Shown here piece by piece: positions 9,196 to 16,818 of a stretch of DNA of 64,000 nucleotides; the stretch's first letter is position 1; each line of letters begins with the position of its first letter. The stretch lies in assembly GCA_965203575.1 (NCBI GenBank), contig OZ241894.1, positions 1,798,001 through 1,862,000 on the forward strand, given 5' to 3'. The notes under the pieces are model-generated. The model ran no database searches and was not told the origin of the DNA. It saw nothing but the letters and a program-made list of their open reading frames with translations. The position numbers were made by a program, and so were the translations under genes. This stretch comes from Aldehydirespirator sp965203575 (GTDB taxonomy: Bacteria > Actinomycetota > Acidimicrobiia > Acidimicrobiales > Aldehydirespiratoraceae).

Positions 9196-10242
9196 ATGTC
9201 CAAGCTGTTACGAGTATTGACCGGATTGAGGGCGGCGGACCGGGTCGAGGGTGGAGTCGCCCGCCGGATACGGCGCTTCGACGGATGGCTCGACAGAGCG
9301 TCGGGGCGGGATGCCGACGCGGCCGACTATGACCACACCGAGACCGTCAAGGAGTACTACGACATCAGCAACGAGCTGATGGTCTGGGGTTGGGGCGAGT
9401 CCCTGCACTTCGCGCCGCTGTCCCCCGGTGAGAGCGTGAAGGACTCCAAGATCAGGCACCAGCGGCTGATGATCGACAAGCTGGAACTGCGCGAGGGCAT
9501 GACGGTGGTCGACGTCGGTTGCGGGATCGGCGGCCCGATGCGCCGGGTCGTCTCGGAGGCCGGTGTCAGGGTCGTCGGGGTCAACATCAATAAGGTCCAG
9601 ATGGACAGGGCGAAGTCGTTGAACACCGAGGCGGGACTCGACCACATGGTCGACTACCTGGTGTGCAGCTTCATGGACATGTCGGCCGTCGCGGACGACA
9701 CATTCGACCGCGGCTACGCGATCGAATCGACGTGCCATGCGCCAGACAAGGCGGGCGCGTTCGCCGAGATCTACCGGGTGCTGAAACCCGGAGCCCTCTT
9801 CTGGGGTCAGGAGATGTGCCTGACGGACAGGTTCGATCCCGACGACGAACAGCATCTGGCCATGAAGCAGGACCTCATGCACGGCATCGCGCTGAAAGAC
9901 ATCGCAACGACGGCCGAGGTGGACCGGACGCTCGAATCGGTGGGGTTCGAGCTCATCGAGGGTATGGATCGGGGCGTCGTCGCGGAGAACGGTCCGACCA
10001 CGCCGTGGTACCAGCCCCTGGAGACCTGGAGCAGAACGTTGGGCAATTCCCTGATCGGGGTTCCACTGGGCCGCAAGACGGCCGGCGGGGGATCCAAGCT
10101 GGCCGAGGTGCTGAGGATCCTGCCGAAGGGATCCGCCGACGTCATCAAGATGCTGGATCAGACCGCCAACGCCTACACCGCCGGCGGCCGATCAGGGATC
10201 TTCACGCCGCTGTACTGCTTCCTGGCCCGCAAGCCTCTGTAG
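9196..10242 (+). CDS. Sterol 24-C-methyltransferase homologue (Erg6/SMT-like)
   Basis: A SAM-dependent methyltransferase of 348 residues carrying the signatures that define sterol C-24 methyltransferases. They are YYDISNELMVWGWGESLHFAP (about 54-74), the SAM loop DVGCGIGGPMR (106-116), the sterol-binding YAIESTCHAPD (174-184), and GQEMCLTDRFD (about 203-213). In eukaryotes these enzymes add the C-24 methyl group to sterol side chains. No other sterol gene (squalene epoxidase, oxidosqualene cyclase) is in the window, so the substrate is uncertain: a sterol, a hopanoid-like side chain or another isoprenoid are possible. It follows ctaG by ten bases but is probably unrelated in function. Confidence 0.8.
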   Translation: MSKLLRVLTGLRAADRVEGGVARRIRRFDGWLDRASGRDADAADYDHTETVKEYYDISNELMVWGWGESLHFAPLSPGESVKDSKIRHQRLMIDKLELREGMTVVDVGCGIGGPMRRVVSEAGVRVVGVNINKVQMDRAKSLNTEAGLDHMVDYLVCSFMDMSAVADDTFDRGYAIESTCHAPDKAGAFAEIYRVLKPGALFWGQEMCLTDRFDPDDEQHLAMKQDLMHGIALKDIATTAEVDRTLESVGFELIEGMDRGVVAENGPTTPWYQPLETWSRTLGNSLIGVPLGRKTAGGGSKLAEVLRILPKGSADVIKMLDQTANAYTAGGRSGIFTPLYCFLARKPL

Positions 10243-10361
10243 GCCGCTGTCGGCGCCCGCCCGGGCGAATCCAGGAAAAGTTGATCGGATTGGTCGGGTT
10301 TCGGCTCGCGAGCCTCTACATTGCATCTGTCACCGCCGTCAACACAGGAGGCAGCAACCCG

Positions 10362-10916
10362 ATGACCAGTGCAAACGTCGACAACGGCGTCAACGTCGAA
10401 CACCTTCTGGGTGCCCGCAACGCCCTCACCGAGGCACGCGAAGCGGCCCAGTTCACCTGGAAGGCCACCAATGAGTGGTTGAACGGCACTCACAGCCGTT
10501 CCTCGGTCGACAGCTACCACGGGCTCGGCGAGGAGCACCAGCATCGCTCGACCTTCACCTTCGAGGCCGATCATCCCCTGGTGTTCGGGGCCGAGGACAA
10601 CGCGGCGACGCCGGTCGAACTGGTCCTGGCCGGCCTGGCCAGTTGTCTCACCGCCGGAGTGGCCGCGGTGGCCCAGAACCGAGAGATCCAGCTGCGATCG
10701 GTAAAGGCCACGCTGGAGGGCAGCATGGACATCCTCGGCATCCTCGGCGGCGACCCGGACGTGCGCAACGGGTTCAACGACGTCAAGGTCTCCTATGACA
10801 TCGATGCCGACGCCACCGCCGACGAGATCCGGGCGCTGGTGGCCCAGTCCCAGAAGCGGTCGGCCGTCTACGACATCATCACCAATCCGACCAACGTGAC
10901 CGTAGAGGTCCACTAA
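10362..10916 (+). CDS. OsmC family protein
   Basis: A 184-residue protein of the OsmC/Ohr fold, which in studied members reduces organic peroxides through two cysteines. The first conserved Cys is in VLAGLASCLTAGVAAVAQ (about 90-107). The position of the second is occupied by Ser/Arg in SQKRSAVYD, as in the branch ending RSxVYDxxxNPxxVxVEV. The peroxidase chemistry may therefore differ or be absent. The ATG at 10362 follows a good ribosome-binding site (AGGAGG, seven to twelve bases upstream). About 120 bases separate it from the methyltransferase gene, so it probably has its own promoter. Confidence 0.85.
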   Translation: MTSANVDNGVNVEHLLGARNALTEAREAAQFTWKATNEWLNGTHSRSSVDSYHGLGEEHQHRSTFTFEADHPLVFGAEDNAATPVELVLAGLASCLTAGVAAVAQNREIQLRSVKATLEGSMDILGILGGDPDVRNGFNDVKVSYDIDADATADEIRALVAQSQKRSAVYDIITNPTNVTVEVH

Positions 10917-10971
10917 GAGGCCTCACCTAGCGAGGGATTGCTAGACCTCTCAGAGATCGTCTGGCGGATTC

Positions 10972-12222
10972 ATGAAGACAACGACTGTCGTTGTGGGGGC
11001 CGGGCACTCCGGTCTGGCCGTCAGCCGCCGCCTCACCGAGCGCTCCATCGACCACGTCGTGATCGAGCGCGGCGAGGTGGCCAACTCCTGGCGGACCCAG
11101 CGCTGGGATTCGCTGCGGCTGCTGACCCCCAACTGGCAGAGCCGGCTGCCGGGCTACGACTACGGGACCCACGGCGGCCGCGACCCCGACGGCTTCATGT
11201 CGATGCCGGAGGTCGTCCGGTTCATATCGGACTACGCCCGGCTCGTCGACGCTCCGATAAGGACCGGCACGGCGGTCACTTCGGTGCGGTCGGAAGGTGC
11301 CGGCTACATCGTCGACACCGACCAGGGCCGCTGGGAATGCAAGACCGTGGTGCTGGCCTCGGGTGGGTTCAACGTCGCCAAGGTGCCGGAGTTGGGCGAT
11401 TCGCCGCCCGCGCCCATCACCGCTCTCAGCGCGTTCGAGTACCGCAACCCCGACGGGCTGGCTCCCGGCGGTGTGCTGGTGGTGGGCGCCTCGGCCACCG
11501 GCGTCCAGATCGCCGACGAGGTGCACCGCTCCGGTCGTCACGTCACCGTGGCGGTCGGCGAGCACGTGCGCATGCCCCGCCTGTACCGGGGCCGCGACAT
11601 CCTGTGGTGGATGGAGCGCTCAGGCCTCTTCGATGAGCGCTACGACGAGGTCGACGATGTCGTGCGGGTGCGCCGCACCCCGTCCCCCCAGCTGGTGGGG
11701 ACCCCCGAACGGGCCACGCTCGACCTCAATGCCCTCACCGATCAAGGGGTGAGCCTGGTAGGGCGGCTCGCGGCCGTGCGGGGCACCGAGGCGCTGCTGT
11801 CGGGATCGCTGACCAACAAGTGCGAGTTGGCCGATCTCAAGCTGGGCCGGCTCCTCGACACCTTCGACGAGTGGGCGGCGGAGAGCCGCGTCGATGCGGT
11901 GGGACCGCCCGAGCGGTTCGCGCCCACCCGGGTTCCGCCGTCGCCGCCGCTGCGGCTGGATCTGGCCCGGGGGGAGATCCGCACCATCATCTGGGCCACC
12001 GGCTTCAGGCCCGACTATTCGTGGCTCGACGTGCCGGTGCTCGACCGCAAGGGCCAGATCCGTCACGAAGGCGGCGTCGTCACCGGGTCGCCCGGCCTTT
12101 ATGTCATCGGGCTGAACTTCCTGCGTCGACGCAAGTCGAGCTTCATCCACGGCGCCGGCGACGACAGCTGGGACCTCGTCTCACACCTGGCCAGCCACCT
12201 CGACTCGCTGGTGGCGGCCTGA
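10972..12222 (+). CDS. FAD-dependent monooxygenase-like oxidoreductase
   Basis: A 416-residue flavoprotein with an N-terminal FAD-binding Rossmann motif VVGAGHSGLAVSRRL (7-21) and a second nucleotide-binding glycine motif VLVVGASATGVQIADEV (about 163-179) for NAD(P)H. A late IIWATGFRPDYSWL motif (about 338-351) is typical of flavin-containing and Baeyer-Villiger-type monooxygenases of the CzcO/YpbM-like group. The segment NSWRTQRWDSLRLLTPNW matches this group's substrate-side region. The substrate cannot be read from the sequence. A putrescine or amine oxidase role is less likely because of the WATGF motif. Dispersed repeats follow its stop. Confidence 0.85.
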   Translation: MKTTTVVVGAGHSGLAVSRRLTERSIDHVVIERGEVANSWRTQRWDSLRLLTPNWQSRLPGYDYGTHGGRDPDGFMSMPEVVRFISDYARLVDAPIRTGTAVTSVRSEGAGYIVDTDQGRWECKTVVLASGGFNVAKVPELGDSPPAPITALSAFEYRNPDGLAPGGVLVVGASATGVQIADEVHRSGRHVTVAVGEHVRMPRLYRGRDILWWMERSGLFDERYDEVDDVVRVRRTPSPQLVGTPERATLDLNALTDQGVSLVGRLAAVRGTEALLSGSLTNKCELADLKLGRLLDTFDEWAAESRVDAVGPPERFAPTRVPPSPPLRLDLARGEIRTIIWATGFRPDYSWLDVPVLDRKGQIRHEGGVVTGSPGLYVIGLNFLRRRKSSFIHGAGDDSWDLVSHLASHLDSLVAA

Positions 12223-12243
12223 AACCCGGACGTCCAGTCCCCA

Positions 12244-12324
12244 CTCCTGTTCGCTTCGCTCACGGGCCGCTCGGGCCCGTCCAGTCCCGCTCCTGTTCGC
12301 TTCGCTCACGGGCCGCTCGGGCCC
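12244..12324 (-). repeat. Two copies of a dispersed intergenic repeat
   Basis: Two near-identical units (about 12244-12277 and 12290-12324) separated by a short spacer, between the 3' ends of the flavoprotein and kamA genes. Read on the minus strand each contains GCCCGAGCGGCCCGTGAGCG followed by AAGCGAACAGGAG. The same core recurs near 47.4, 53.1 and 56.0 kb. Lying between convergent genes, it may act in termination, but no U-tract is present. Confidence 0.85.
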
Positions 12325-12338
12325 AGGGCCGGGCTCCG

Positions 12339-13895
12339 TCAGTTCGGCGAGGTTTGCTTCGCGCTGGAGCGGTGCTTGTGGATCTCCTCGTCGCGACGGC
12401 GCTCGGCCGGAGTGCGGCGAGCCTGTCCCGCGGAGCTCGACCCCTCCCGGGCGACGGGTATCCGCACTCTCTGGGGCCTCTGGAAGTTGAACAGGCCGGC
12501 CTCGTCCACAATGACCCTGTCGTCGTAGTCGTCGAACCACAGAGCCTCGGGGTTGCGCCCGACGATGGCCGTCTTGCCCCGGTCGCCTGCGTCGGCCGGG
12601 CTGCGGAGCACCTTGAACACCACCACGCCGTTCTCGGCACCGGGCAGGCCCGGGATGGGCTCGTCGGTGACCGTGGCGACTTCAGTCTTGCCCTTGAAGT
12701 GCACCAGGGTGAGCCGGGCGTGGGCCTCCACCCCCGAGAGTCCCTGCTGGGACTCGTTGAGGATGCGCCAGGCGGTCTCGACGGGCACGTTGAACGCCTT
12801 GTAGGCGACGATGTTGCGCCCGCCGAAGAAGTAGTGGTTCTCGATCCGGGCCGCCTTGAGAGTCCGCTGCAGGATCCTGAGAGCGTCCGGGTCGTCGTTG
12901 ACGCCCCGGATGATCGGTGACTGGTTCTCGACGCAGATCCAGCCCCTGGAGGTGACCGCGTCCACGGCGCGCTTGACACTGGGATGCCACTGGTACGGGC
13001 CGTTCTCGCCCTCGACGTAGTCGCCGTCGCTGGTCTTGAGCAGCAGCTCGTCGGGATGGTTGAAGTGGACCATCAGGCGGAGCGCCACGTCCGGGTAGAC
13101 CTCGTGGAACCGGTCGAGCATCGACATGAACGCGTCGTCGAAGCGGTCGGGATGGAAGGCCAGTTCCTTGGTGCCGACGCGGATCACCTCCGCGCCGGCT
13201 TCGGCCAGCGCGGTGAACCAGCCGGCCAGCTTGGAGTTGGGCAACACCATCGGATCGCCGCCCGAGAGCAGTACTTCGCGCAGCTTGGGCCGCCCGGTCT
13301 CGGGGTGTGCGCCCCCGTTGGCGGTGACCGCGGCGTTGTGGGCCCTGATGTAGTCGGTCACCTCCTTGAGTTGGGCGAGGCCCTTCTTCTTGACGGTGCC
13401 GTCGGCCCGCGCGATGTCCTTTCGGGCAATCAGCTCCTCGCGGTAGCAGAACCGGCAGTGGGCCGAGCAGGTCGAGATCACGTACAGCAGCGCCATCTCG
13501 TACTTGTGGAGCAGTCCCTCGACCGGGCTGTAGTCGAGCTGCCCGGCAGGGTCCTCATCACCCTCAAGATTGGCGGTCTCGTCGGCCGAGGCCTTGACGA
13601 GCTTCTGGAGGGCCGGACTGACCCTGGCCATCTCGAAGTAGTGGCGGGTGATCTTCACCGGCATCCGGGTCTCGACGTCGCGGTCGGTGCCGCGGAGCTC
13701 CCCCAGTTCAGCCAGTTCCTCCGGTGTGTAGAAGCCCTCCATGTCGGCGGGCGCGCCGTCGTCGATGAAGGGGTCCAGGCCGTTGACGATCTGCCGGTCG
13801 TAGCGCGGGTTCTCGACCTGATCGAGAACTAATCGCTCCCGGTCGGTGGGTTCATACTTGGGGCGTCGGATCTTGGTCTGGTCTGTGCGTGTCAT
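12339..13895 (-). CDS. KamA family radical SAM protein (lysine 2,3-aminomutase-like)
   Basis: A 518-residue radical SAM protein. The 4Fe-4S/SAM cysteines are Cys143, Cys147 and Cys150 in CSAHCRFC, and LLSGGDPMVL (about 209-218) matches the KamA family. Classical lysine 2,3-aminomutases bind PLP through a Lys in a GGGGK motif near the C-terminus. Here the corresponding region reads HARLTLVHFKGKTEVATV, as in a separate KamA-like branch, so PLP binding and the aminomutase reaction are not assured. The ATG start follows 217 bases of non-coding DNA shared divergently with serS. The name should be kept at family level. Confidence 0.85.
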   Translation of the reverse strand: MTRTDQTKIRRPKYEPTDRERLVLDQVENPRYDRQIVNGLDPFIDDGAPADMEGFYTPEELAELGELRGTDRDVETRMPVKITRHYFEMARVSPALQKLVKASADETANLEGDEDPAGQLDYSPVEGLLHKYEMALLYVISTCSAHCRFCYREELIARKDIARADGTVKKKGLAQLKEVTDYIRAHNAAVTANGGAHPETGRPKLREVLLSGGDPMVLPNSKLAGWFTALAEAGAEVIRVGTKELAFHPDRFDDAFMSMLDRFHEVYPDVALRLMVHFNHPDELLLKTSDGDYVEGENGPYQWHPSVKRAVDAVTSRGWICVENQSPIIRGVNDDPDALRILQRTLKAARIENHYFFGGRNIVAYKAFNVPVETAWRILNESQQGLSGVEAHARLTLVHFKGKTEVATVTDEPIPGLPGAENGVVVFKVLRSPADAGDRGKTAIVGRNPEALWFDDYDDRVIVDEAGLFNFQRPQRVRIPVAREGSSSAGQARRTPAERRRDEEIHKHRSSAKQTSPN

Positions 13896-14029
13896 ATCTT
13901 TTCTCAGGTCCCTGTAGCGGGCGCCGGGGGGCCGTCCACCGTGCGAGCCGGCTCCGCAGCACGGCCACAGGTGTCGGTGCCGTCACTGGCGCCGATTGGG
14001 GACTAGTCATCATGACAGGTATTCCACAG

Positions 14030-14057
14030 GTGTGCAAAACCACGGTCCAAAGCACAC
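14030..14057. promoter_or_regulatory. Inverted repeat in the kamA-serS divergent region
   Basis: GTGTGC at 14030-14035 and GCACAC at 14052-14057 form a six-base dyad with a 16-base loop, about 55 bases before the serS start. It could be an operator or a leader hairpin for serS. No T-box features (specifier loop, TGGN antiterminator sequence) were seen. The assignment as regulatory is inference from position. Confidence 0.3.
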
Positions 14058-14112
14058 GCAAACACTGGGTGAAGTCCTCGCGAAGACCGGTCGAGCCGGT
14101 ACCGTCTGCGGC

Positions 14113-15399
14113 GTGCTCGACCTACGCCTGCTGAGGACTGAGCCCGACGCGGTCAAGGCCGCCGTCGCCCGGAGGGGCGAGCCCACCGCGCCCCTGGACC
14201 AGGTTGTGGTCCACGACGAGCGCCGTCGGGCCGCCGTCAGCGAGGCCGACGAGCTGAGGGCGGAGGTCAAGCGGATCTCGGCGGAGGTCGGCGCTCTGTT
14301 CCGCGATGGCCGAGCCGACGAGGCTGAGGAGTTGCGGGCCCGCAGCCGCGAGCTGGGCGGCCGCATCGACGAGCTGGCCGCAGAGGCCGACCAGCTCTCG
14401 GAGTGGATCAGGCGGATCCTGCTGTTCGTCCCCAACATGCCGGCCGACGACTGTCCCGACGGCTCGGGCCCCGACGACAACGTCGTGGTACGCACGATCG
14501 GCTACGACCCCGGCTCCTACGGCGACCACCAGCGGGTGCCTCACTGGGACATCGGCACGCAGCTCGGCATCCTCGACATCGACCGGGCCGTGCGCATGTC
14601 GGGTGCGATGTTCGCGATGTACCGCGGGCTGGGGGCCCGGCTGGTGCGGGCCCTCATCGACTACGGGCTGGATCGCAATCGCGACCTGTACGAGGAGATC
14701 CGGCCGCCCACGCTGGTGCGCACCGAGACGATGACCAGCACCGGCCATCTGCCCAAGTTCTCCGACGACGCCTACCAGCTCGAGCGCGACGGGCTGTGGG
14801 CCATCCCCACTGCCGAGGTGCCCCTCACCTCGCTGCTGTCGGGTGAGATCGTCGACGAGGCCGACCTGCCCATGAGGCTGATGGGCCACACGTCCTGCTT
14901 CCGGCGCGAGGCCGGCTCTGCCGGGCGTGACACCCGGGGGCTGCTGCGGGTCCACGAGTTCGACAAGGTGGAGCTGTACGGGTTCTGCACTCCCGAGCAG
15001 GCCGCCGACATCCACGCCGAGATCCTCGACCGGGCCGAGCGGGCCATCGTCGACCTGGGCCTGGCCTACCGGGTGCTCGACCTGTGCGCCGCCGATCTGG
15101 GCGATGCCTCGGCGCGGACCTTCGATATCGAGACCTACGCGCCCGGATCGGACCGCTGGCTGGAGGTGTCGAGCATCTCCTGGTGCCGCGACTACCAGGC
15201 CCGCCGGGCCGACGTCCGCTACCGGCCGGCGGCCGGGGGGCGGACCCAGATGGTGCACAGCCTCAACGGATCGGGCCTGGCCGTGCCCCGGGTATGGGCC
15301 TCGCTGGTCGAGACGTACCGCCAGCCCGACGGCTCGATAGCGGTCCCCGAGGCGCTCGTCCCCTACATGGGCGGCATCACGTCGATCGAGCCAGGCTGA
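14113..15399 (+). CDS. serS: Serine--tRNA ligase
   Basis: Class II aminoacyl-tRNA synthetase charging tRNA-Ser (and tRNA-Sec, relevant because selA and selB are in this window). The GTG start at 14113 gives the typical N-terminus (VLDLRLLRTEPDAVKAAV) and 428 residues. A long antiparallel coiled-coil arm spans about residues 30-100. The catalytic domain shows TSTGHLPKF, TAEVPLTSL, motif 2 CFRREAGSAGRDTRGLLRVHEF and motif 3 near the C-terminus (NGSGLAVPRVWASLVE). The upstream in-frame extension to 13996 is rejected because it has no similarity to the family. The pdxH start lies one base after the stop. Confidence 0.96.
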   Translation: MLDLRLLRTEPDAVKAAVARRGEPTAPLDQVVVHDERRRAAVSEADELRAEVKRISAEVGALFRDGRADEAEELRARSRELGGRIDELAAEADQLSEWIRRILLFVPNMPADDCPDGSGPDDNVVVRTIGYDPGSYGDHQRVPHWDIGTQLGILDIDRAVRMSGAMFAMYRGLGARLVRALIDYGLDRNRDLYEEIRPPTLVRTETMTSTGHLPKFSDDAYQLERDGLWAIPTAEVPLTSLLSGEIVDEADLPMRLMGHTSCFRREAGSAGRDTRGLLRVHEFDKVELYGFCTPEQAADIHAEILDRAERAIVDLGLAYRVLDLCAADLGDASARTFDIETYAPGSDRWLEVSSISWCRDYQARRADVRYRPAAGGRTQMVHSLNGSGLAVPRVWASLVETYRQPDGSIAVPEALVPYMGGITSIEPG

Positions 15400-15400
15400 C

Positions 15401-16195
15401 GTGATACCGATGGCCGACGGCGGGATCGACGACATGGAGGACTACTACTTGGCCGCGGACGTTCTCGAACGCGTACGCAAGGGCCGGGAGGGCGTGCACA
15501 GCGCCGAGGAGGTGAGGAGCGAGCTTGGCATGGAGGATCGAAGTGTGGACCTGGGTGAGATGCGCGAGCAGTACTCCGAGGTGGGGCTGCGCGAGGACGA
15601 CGTCGCCGACGATCCGATCGTCCAGTTCAAGCGCTGGTTCGATGAGTGGCTGGCGGCCAAGCCCTACGACGCCAACGCATTCATCGTGGCTACCACCGAC
15701 GCCGACGGATGGCCCTCGGCTCGGGCAGTGCTCCTCAAGGGGTTGGATGAGCGGGGCTTCGTGTTCCACACCAACCGTCACTCAGCCAAGGGGCTGGACC
15801 TGGAGGCCTCGGGCCGGGCTGCGCTGTGCTTCCTGTGGCACCCGGTCGAGCGTCAGGTGCGGGTGGTGGGCACGGTCGAGCACCTGCCCGACGACGAGAG
15901 CGACGCCTACTTCGCATCCCGGCCCCGCGGCGCACAGATCGCCGCGAGCGCTTCGCCGCAGTCACGGGTGATCGCCGACCGGGCCGAGCTGGAGCGCCTG
16001 ACGGCCGAGACCGAGGCTCGCTTCGCAAGCGAGGAGATGGTGCCACGGCCCTCGTACTGGGGCGGCTATCTGGTGCGACCCCACACCGTGGAGTTCTGGC
16101 AGGGCCGCCGCAGCCGCCTGCACGACCGGCTGCGCTACCGCCGGCCGGACTCCCCAGGCGGCGCCGACTGGCTGATCGAGCGCCTAGCTCCCTAA
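15401..16195 (+). CDS. pdxH: Pyridoxamine 5'-phosphate oxidase with antitoxin-like N-terminal extension
   Basis: Oxidises pyridoxine or pyridoxamine 5'-phosphate to PLP with FMN. The core starts at about residue 44 with MEDRSVDLGEMREQYSEVGL and contains FIVATTDADGWPSARAVLLKGLDERGFVFHTNRHSAKG, ALCFLWHPVERQVRV and a C-terminal WQGRRSRLHDRLRYRR, all typical of PNPOx. The first 43 residues (EDYYLAADVLERVRKGREG, then SAEEVRSELG) resemble the tail of RelB/StbD-type antitoxins rather than PNPOx. Three starts are possible: GTG 15401, ATG 15410 and ATG 15530. The last would give an ordinary-length enzyme, and nothing stops translation from 15401. Confidence 0.9.
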   Translation: MIPMADGGIDDMEDYYLAADVLERVRKGREGVHSAEEVRSELGMEDRSVDLGEMREQYSEVGLREDDVADDPIVQFKRWFDEWLAAKPYDANAFIVATTDADGWPSARAVLLKGLDERGFVFHTNRHSAKGLDLEASGRAALCFLWHPVERQVRVVGTVEHLPDDESDAYFASRPRGAQIAASASPQSRVIADRAELERLTAETEARFASEEMVPRPSYWGGYLVRPHTVEFWQGRRSRLHDRLRYRRPDSPGGADWLIERLAP

Positions 16196-16200
16196 CCGTC

Positions 16201-16818
16201 CTACTGATCGGACCAGGCGTCGACGGCGTCGACCAGGGCGTCGATCAGGGTGCTCACCTGCGGGGCCCGGGGAGTGCCGTCGTGGTCGGACCAATTGCGG
16301 GCCTGCTTGTTCCAGCGGATGGTGGGGGGCAGCTCCAGCTGCACTCCCGCATTGGGGGGCAGGTTGACCGGGTTGGCCTCGTGCAGGCCCCTCAATCCCC
16401 GTGGGATCTCCTCCAGGTCGTCCACCACCCCGAAGGCCTCCGGCAGGGCGGCCCTCAGATGCTCGGCCAGGTGGTCGGCGAGCTGGCGGTTGCGGCCCCC
16501 CAGCAGCACGTTCCAGAACTGGGTCTCACGCCCGTAGCCGTGCACGGCGATGACCGTTTCGACGTGGTCGAGGAACTGCTGGAGCATGGTGGAGTGCTCG
16601 GGTCGGATGGTGATGGAGGGCACGTGCTCCCGCAGCGGAGGGTGCTGGATGACGGCGTACAACGAGGCCCCGCTGCGCTGGGCGACCTCCTGGGCGATCA
16701 CGTCGGTGGTGCGCTCCAGGTTGCCGCCGTGGAAGGCCATGATCCCGAACGGGTCCCGCAGCTCGCACACCTCGTCCACATCGGGGTGGGCGAGCAGCGC
16801 CGGAAAGCTGCTGGTCAA
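16201..16818 (-). CDS. Poly-gamma-glutamate hydrolase family protein
   Basis: A 205-residue protein resembling the YndL/PghP family of zinc-dependent poly-gamma-glutamate hydrolases found in phages and bacilli. It has GIMAFHGGNLERTTDVIAQEVA (His and Glu of the zinc site), SLYAVIQH, and VIAVHGYGRE...VLLGGRNRQLADHL. The start is inferred to be TTG at 16818, which overlaps the stop of the upstream gene as TTGA in the same way as the usual ATGA overlap. An upstream extension has no family similarity. Function may be cleavage of gamma-glutamyl polymers; no signal peptide is seen, so where it acts is unclear. Confidence 0.75.
   Translation of the reverse strand: MTSSFPALLAHPDVDEVCELRDPFGIMAFHGGNLERTTDVIAQEVAQRSGASLYAVIQHPPLREHVPSITIRPEHSTMLQQFLDHVETVIAVHGYGRETQFWNVLLGGRNRQLADHLAEHLRAALPEAFGVVDDLEEIPRGLRGLHEANPVNLPPNAGVQLELPPTIRWNKQARNWSDHDGTPRAPQVSTLIDALVDAVDAWSDQ

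Noticed and set aside
13996..14112. Upstream extension of serS
   Set aside because: No similarity to SerRS; the conserved N-terminus begins at GTG 14113.
13896..14112. T-box or lysine riboswitch before serS or kamA
   Set aside because: Only a six-base dyad was found; no specifier loop, antiterminator or conserved riboswitch core could be recognised.
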